This document shows positions 58,234-64,000 of a DNA stretch of 64,000 bases, in pieces. A program made the translations under genes and the position numbers. Numbering within the stretch: the first letter of the stretch is position 1; every line of letters begins with the position of its first letter. This DNA comes from Daldinia sp. FL1419. Lineage: Eukaryota > Ascomycota > Sordariomycetes > Xylariales > Hypoxylaceae. The notes under the pieces were generated by a model. It was not told where the DNA came from, made no database searches, and saw nothing but the letters and a program-made list of their open reading frames with translations. The stretch is from NCBI GenBank assembly GCA_025201765.1, contig MU623380.1:1-64000 (forward strand). Direction: 5' to 3'.

Positions 58234-59791
58234 ATGGCGCCAACCGTCGAAGCTCTTGAGAAGGATCTCCGCGATGGGGTTCGCGCTATCGTCGCCGAGA
58301 GCGGGTGGGACCAAGTGACCGTGAATAACGTCCGACAGTACGTCGAGGATGAGGGAGGACTCGAGCAAGGATTCTTTAAGGCACCGGAATGGGAGGCGCG
58401 TAGCAAGAAGATCATCAAGGAATTTGTTGTGCGTATTTTGTTCCATTGTGTATCTAAGGATCATTTCACGTTTGATTAACACTTTGAATGCTTAGGCCCA
58501 ATTACTAGCCGAAGAAGATGAGGCCCCATCGTCACCGGCCAATGTCAAACCAGAAACTAAGAACGGTATTAAAAGACAGTCGAGCGAAGAACCTTCTCCT
58601 GCACCGAAGCGTCAAAGGAAAGCGTCCCGTGCCGCGCCACCCAAGAAAGCCAACGCAAAAAAGGAAGAATCGGAGTCAGAGCTTAGCGAGCTAGGAGACC
58701 AGAGCGACTTCGAAGAGCAATCCAAGAAAGCGAGTAAGCAAAAGGCTGCTAAAAAAGAGGACTCCGATTCGGAGTTAAGCGATCTTGATTCACCCGAAAA
58801 TGAACCCAAGAAATCTCGACCCCAGAAGTCTGTTCCACGCCGAGGGCCCAAGAAGGAAGAAACCGAATCCGAGCTAAGCGAATTAAGCGATTCCGATAAC
58901 GAGCCCAAGAAATCCAAGGTTACGAAGAAAGCTGCGCCTCGACGTAAGAGTAGAAAAATAACTAAAAAGGATGAAGCTAGCGACCTAGAGGATTCGGCAG
59001 CGGGAAAAAAACGGAAACGCGCGGTACCTGTTAAGAAGCAAAATGCCAAGCGTCCTAAGGCGGAATCAGACGATGAAGACACAAAGGATGAAGCCGGGTC
59101 GGCTATCGATGAGAAACCCGAGCCCCAGTCGGAAGTAAATGCTAAAGTTGAGTCGAAGACGGAGGACTCGGACAAAGATACCAAACTTGAGCTCTCGGAC
59201 GACAAGGATAATAAAAACATCAAGGAGGCAGGTGCTGAAGACTCGGGTTCGGAGTTATCATCTGTCATAGACGATCCACCTCCCAAGAAGCGCAAGGCTA
59301 GAGAGCCGAAGGTTGCGTCTAAACCCAAGCAGGTGAAAGAGTTATCGGTAGATGAGGCAGAAATCAAAAAGCTTCAAGGACAATTAGTCAAGTGTGGAGT
59401 CCGAAAGATATGGGGCATTGAACTGAAGAAGTATGGGGACGACAGCAGAGCCAAAATAAGGCATCTAAAAGGGATGCTCCAAGACGTTGGGATCGAAGGT
59501 CGCTTTTCCGAAGCGAAAGCTAAAGAAATTAAAGAAAAGCGGGAACTCATGGCTGACTTGGAGGCTGTCACGGAGATGAATCGCAACTGGGGTAGTGGGG
59601 CCGGTGGGCGTGCTTCCAGGAGCAAGGCTACCAAAAAGGCATTGAAGGAAGAACCTGATGACGAGAAAGATACTAAGGACGAAGAGGGCGAGGATGGCGA
59701 AGACGACGAGGAAGAAGTCAAGGGTAACTCACGCGTGTCGAAGCGAATGGCTGATTTAGCTTTTCTCGGAAGCGACAGCGAGTCCGATTAA
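58234..59791 (+). CDS. HIRIP3/CHZ-type chromatin protein with DEK-C-like N-terminus
   Basis: Exons 58234-58428 and 58496-59791 give about 496 residues. Residues 1-70 look like a DEK C-terminal-type helical domain (VRAIVAESGWDQVTVNNVRQ region). The middle is disordered, alternating basic (KKAAPRRKSRKITKK) and acidic stretches, with repeated ESELSEL / DSELSDL cores. The conserved C-terminal domain reads LQGQLVKCGVRKIWGIELKK then IRHLKGMLQDVGIEGRFSEA, the HIRA-interacting-protein-3 signature. An acidic tail ends in SDSESD. The protein is nuclear and probably a histone chaperone or transcription regulator binding H2A-type histones (family knowledge). Basic clusters such as PPKKRKAR are nuclear localisation signals. 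The MITE lies in its promoter. Confidence 0.85.
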
Positions 59792-59897
59792 ATGTTCTAC
59801 GAAGTAGTGAATGAGGAGGATATTGCCGGTGTTGGGTGTGATGAGGATCGACCAACACCGAGCCTCGTGAAATTTGTATACTTTTACATGTAGGTAG

Positions 59898-60342
59898 TTA
59901 CTTGCCAGCGTTCATCTTCTGAGCTATGAGGCTAAAAATGGCAACTGAACCCATGAACAGGACGGCATTATAAAACTAAATCCTGTTAGTCTATCTAATG
60001 TGTTCTATTCTAATCATTAATTTGGACGTAATCACTCACAGCTTTACGAGAAATTTCCCTTTCCTCGTCGTCCGACCTTGCCTCGATGAAGAGTCGGCGC
60101 AGATTTGGGAAGTTTGCCTGGATTGTCAGTTAATATGAATGGTAGTTATCATTTTGATTCTTGGCTCACCATGTGTTGATAAATCCAATAACTAGAAGAT
60201 GTACAACAACTGGTAGTAAAGCCTTTGTACGAATCACTCTGACAGGGTACCTAGGTGGGTGAGTAGGTAGGTAGGTAGGTATGGGTTTGGTATAGAGTCT
60301 TTTACACTGGAAGACCTCACGGCGTTTGGCTTGTCCCGCCAT
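59898..60342 (-). CDS. Small four-exon single-pass membrane protein
   Basis: Exons 60342-60308, 60236-60170, 60117-60040 and 59975-59898 join in phase to about 85 residues. No single frame reveals it. The protein starts MAGQAKRREVF, continues SSYWIYQHMANFPNLRRLFIE, then an acidic-basic patch (ARSDDEEREISRKA), and a C-terminal membrane segment (YNAVLFMGSVAIFSLIAQ) ending KMNAGK. Exons 3 and 4 read like a real conserved protein and their splice borders (GTGAGT donors) are good. Exons 1 and 2 are less sure because the acceptor GAG was chosen by phase. Size and tail anchor suggest a small accessory subunit of a mitochondrial or ER complex, but I do not recognise it. Confidence 0.55.
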
Positions 60343-61045
60343 AAATGTATATATGGGTACGTCAAGTTCTATCTGTGGCTTGGCTGCTCATCAAGTGGGA
60401 CCCACAAATAAGCCTCATCTGTAATTTAGATCCAATCAAATAATGCCGACGAGAAACGTCATCCCTGTCGTGCAGCCTATTTCCTACATAGTAATTGTGC
60501 ATGGAACGGGGATAGTGGGAACGTGAAGCCCTGCTATCCTACCATTTCCATAATCCTCATTGAGACGGCGCAACCACCTTCTCGACTTATTAACTATCCT
60601 AATAGACGCAATTGTTGCTAAATTTGAACTTTCTTTTTTATTTTATTATTATGCTCAAATACCAAATACGTTATCAAATCCCATAGTTCATGACGTTCTA
60701 ATCACCGTTTCTAGTTTTATCTTCACTCTTATAACCTTCTCGTCCGTCCGCATACCAATCAACGTCGCTGGTGACGTCGTCTCATTTCTCTCGTCTCTCT
60801 CGTCTCACTCGTCTAATCCCCACACGCATCCTTCATTCCAACCAGCAATTTTCCGAACTGCGAGTCATTTCGGTACCCTCTACTACTACTACCTTTGATA
60901 CATACGAATTACCTACTGCGCCAATAATTAATTCGCATATATAGCTAGGGGATAGTTATCTAATTGCATTGATCATCAATACCTATTAGTTATCACGTAC
61001 CGACTGTCGCGCATCGGAATCGCGCGAACAGAATCGTGGGATACT
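60343..61045. other. Divergent promoter region
   Basis: Upstream of both the tiny minus-strand gene and the plus-strand calponin-homology gene. A CT-rich run (CTCGTCTCTCTCGTCTCACT) lies at about 60788-60810. A 112-codon plus frame (60560-60898) is low-complexity and not supported. Confidence 0.45.
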
Positions 61046-63219
61046 ATGGCGTCGGTAACCTCCTTGGATAAGGACTTGCGAAAATTGCGCCTCGAAAAAT
61101 ATACACCAGCTGCAGCAAATGAAGCCCGTTCGTGGATTGAGAGCGTGTTAGGCGATAGGCTCTCCTCCAACGATCTTCTGGACTCACTCAAGGATGGCGT
61201 CGCCCTCTGCAAGTATGTTTAGGCATACCTACGCATTTCCATTCCTTATAGATTTACGTATCCAAACTAATATCCCTCCTATTCCGTAGACTCGTTAACC
61301 TCGCCGTTGGCCCGCCTGGCGTTAAATTTAAACAGTCATCCATGCCGTTTATCCAGATGGAGAATATTTCCCATTTCCTCCGTGCCTGTCAATCTCCGCC
61401 CCTAAATTTACAAGATCACGATGTATTCCTCACTGTCGACTTATACGAACGCAAAGACCCTGCCCAAGTTCTTCAGTGCCTTGGCGCTTTTTCTCGTGCT
61501 GCGCATTCCGTCAATCCCTCCGTATTTCCAACTCCTATCGGACTAAAGGCCAAAGTCTCCACCATGACCATGAGCCCGCAAAGCACAGGCCCGACGACCC
61601 CACGTAACAGAGGGATGTCTAATGTCAGTAATAATTCGTCTACGTATGGCTCGCGGTCTGGTATAACTCCCTCAAAAACTGAGGACTCGAATTCGGGACG
61701 CTGGAGCCCTACTAAAAGCCCAACGCCGACGAGCGAACGTGTAGGGTCACCGTCAGTATCTAGTTGGAGCAAGAGAGATCTCGAGGGAGTTACAAGCCCT
61801 GCGTGGAATATTGCACAGTATGGATACATGGGTGGCGCAAGTCAGGGCAATCTCGGGATATCGTTTGGGGGCCGGCGGCAGATTACTAGCGCTAGTCCCC
61901 ACGTCCCCAACCTAGCTGATAAGGAACGTAGGCGCAAAGAGCAGGAGGCTGAAGCGGAACGACAGAGGTTGCAAGTAGAAGACGAGGAACGTGTTCGTAA
62001 GGCTGAACTAGAAGCTGAAGAAGAACGGGAAAAGTTAGACGAAGAGCATAGATGGGAGGAGGAGGCAAGGCGTCTGCGCGCGGAGGAGAAGCGCAAGGCG
62101 GAAGAAGAGAAACGTCGATGGGAAGAGGAAGAACGCCAATGGAAGCTAACAGAGGAGAAACGAAGAAGGGAAGAAGAGGAAGCTGAAGCGAAGCTGGCCG
62201 AAGAGCGCCGTCGAGCGAAAGCTCAGAATGATGGCCGATTACAAGGACAATTCCTTAGCCAGTATCAAGCTGAGCACGGTATCATGCCACAGAAGAGTGG
62301 CGGGGGCGGGTATAGCGATCGGATCAAACAATTAGAGCAGGAATTGGAATTAGCAAGGAAGCGAGAGATGGAGTACGAAGAGGAGCGACAGAAACGGTCA
62401 CAAAATCGAGCGCGATCTCGTAGCCGGCCTAAAAAGACGGAATCTAGACCACCTAGTCGCCAAGATTCGTGGCGACCCAAAGACGAACGCGAATTCCTTA
62501 GTACACAATGGAATCGACGTCAGCAAGAGCAGCGAGAGCGAGAACAACAAGAACAGCTACAAGAAATTGCCCCTCCGCCTCCGCCTCGTCCACTTCCCGT
62601 CCCCGTACTAGCGGCACCAGTACAGACTAACCGCACAGGAGAAAACCCGCCACCTGTTCCCGTGAAACCCCAGAGAACTGGAGAGGGTAGGCCCCTCCCC
62701 ATTCCGGACCGGATTAGGAATCAGGTCACCGGTGGTCCAGCCCCAGGTCCGAGCCCATCAGCAAGGCCCCTCCCTGTTCCATCCTCAAGTTCTAATGGTA
62801 GCCGTACGGATCGGTTCCTTGCTACCAATCCGGCGCCCGCCCCAGTTCCTCCGCAACAAACTTATTCCCGTGAGCTTGAAGCCACAGCAGAACGCGACGC
62901 TGAAGATAAGCGACGAGCCGAATCACAAGCCAAGACGAAGGCAGCTGGCTGGGCTGGCAAGTCTCTACTAGAGCGCGAAATGGAGATGGAACGACAAAGA
63001 CAGCGCGAATGGGAAGAAGCACAGCAAGAGACTGCTAAGGCGGCTAGGGCAGGTGATGGTGTAGACGGTATTGGCGGTGGGATCGGTGGTCGATGGGATG
63101 TCAGCCAATGGAGTGGATATACCGGCGGAGACAGCCAGAACAAAGGGTCAGCGGGAATCGGGGCCGGGAGGAGGCAAATTGTTGGGCCTCGGCCGTTGCC
63201 GAGCAGACCCGGGTCATAA
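61046..63219 (+). CDS. Calponin-homology (transgelin/Scp1-type) protein with coiled-coil tail
   Basis: Exon 1 (61046-61212) and exon 2 (61290-63219) give about 698 residues. Residues 25-135 form one calponin-homology domain: EARSWIESVLGD, LLDSLKDGVALCKLVN (joined across the intron), then FIQMENISHFLRAC and DVFLTVDLYERKDPAQVLQCL. This is the transgelin/SM22 arrangement that bundles F-actin. A Ser/Thr/Pro-rich linker (about 150-260) is followed by a long Glu/Arg coiled coil (about 265-372), a second coil (about 400-430), a Pro-rich segment (APPPPPRPLPVP, about 480-555; likely SH3 or profilin ligand) and a final coil (about 580-640). Yeast Scp1 is only about 200 residues, so the tail is an added module. 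It probably sits at cortical actin patches or cables. Confidence 0.88.
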
Positions 63220-64000
63220 GTTGCTCTTCTCACAGGACAGTGTGAGGTTGGTCATCATCTCTGTTCCCGGCGGTACACTTGAATACATATGAGGAAAGAA
63301 AAAAGAAACCCCCAATGACCGCATTCCAACGGTATATTTCATTCAGGCTGAGATCTACTTAGTCAGACATAGCGTCTTTTTGTCTTCCTGTTCAAAAGAT
63401 GATTAGGAGGGAAAAGGGTAGGCTTGGTTTGCATTTCAGTCAGTCTTTGTTGGAGCCGTATAGATACCATGAGTGATTTCCAACCTTCGTTCAGACTCTA
63501 TGATATCAGGTAGAGCAGGTAGAAGTTGATATTTAATTTCGGTACTTTTTTATAATGCCATTATAATCTATATCGTTCAAACATCGATTAACTTGACCGG
63601 TATTCTCTTTTTTCCAGTCAATCGTGCATTTTGATGGAGGGTCCGGAACTGGTGTGGGACGTATATGTTATGCTGTAGGTTTTTCTGGCGTTTACAAGCG
63701 GCACAACTCCGAAGGACTCATGAAGCGACTAGGAAATATAGAAAAGGACTCCTTCCATAGTTCTCTGACTATTCTTCGATTATTTCAGTAGCATCTGCTT
63801 ACGCAGGGACCCTGCCCGCCCTTAGCGAAGACGTCCATGATAAGCTTCTTGCAAATTGATATGGTTTAGCAATTATCTTCTCTAGATCGATGGTATGGCA
63901 TTGAGGAATCCAGGTGTACAATATTATATTCCAAGAGATTAAATAGATATTTTAATTATTACAGCCGTACCACCGACTGTGCGTCCTTCGTAGGCCTTAT
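63220..64000. other. Right-edge non-coding region
   Basis: This holds the 3' flank of the calponin-homology gene. Nothing recognisable follows to the window end. Confidence 0.45.

Noticed and set aside
58612..59721. Long minus-strand frames opposite the chromatin-protein gene
   Set aside because: Ser/Leu-rich shadows of the Glu/Lys-rich repeats on the coding strand.
61473..63233. Minus-strand frames opposite the calponin-homology protein
   Set aside because: Antisense shadows of Glu/Arg coiled coils and Pro-rich sequence.

Overview
The window looks like nuclear DNA of a filamentous ascomycete (Pezizomycotina, probably Sordariomycetes). Genes carry short introns of about 50-120 nt with GTRNGT donors and YAG acceptors. 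Both clear tRNA genes are intron-bearing, and the protein families are typical of moulds. Short TAGGTAGG / CCTAGG motifs are scattered through the spacers. The order-level placement is inference. All exon joins were read by eye from splice sites and reading phase.

Layout. 1-10 kb: gene-poor, with the mitochondrial DEAD-box helicase MRH4 (minus), an intron-split SDR reductase (minus) and tRNA-Ile(AAU). 10.5-18.6 kb: the Golgi tethering subunit COG3, an alpha/beta hydrolase, a berberine-bridge-type FAD oxidoreductase, and a membrane-anchored J-like protein lacking HPD, all on plus. 19.2-26 kb, mostly minus: a decayed NACHT (NLR-type) gene, a small beta-trefoil-like protein, tRNA-Ser(GCU), an MFS transporter and a single-pass membrane protein. 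26.5-35.2 kb, plus: a GNAT acetyltransferase, the mitochondrial ABC exporter ATM1, a secreted type-B carboxylesterase and a 3-beta-HSD/ERG26-like dehydrogenase. 35-43 kb: mostly non-coding, with a tRNA-like element and one small serine-rich gene. 43-45.2 kb: a convergent SDR and free-standing thioesterase. 46.4-56.1 kb (minus): one giant five-exon-scale gene (four exons, three introns) for a protein of about 3,128 residues in the DUF6606/DUF3638/DUF3645 family. 57.6-58.1 kb: a MITE-like element with 31-bp perfect terminal inverted repeats. 58.2-63.2 kb: a HIRIP3/DEK-C-type chromatin protein, a tiny four-exon membrane protein (minus), and a calponin-homology (transgelin-type) protein with a long coiled-coil tail.

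Housekeeping genes (MRH4, COG3, ATM1, the chromatin protein, the actin-binding protein) are interleaved with accessory enzymes (two SDRs, FAD oxidoreductase, hydrolase, esterase, thioesterase, MFS). No PKS, NRPS or terpene synthase is present, so there is no complete classical biosynthetic cluster. The most striking item is the giant protein. After splicing it shows an ordered GEGKS / VDESD / GFSGTND / GTDLKLP / Arg-rich series resembling the SF2/SecA ATPase motif set, with its DEAH sequence created across an intron.
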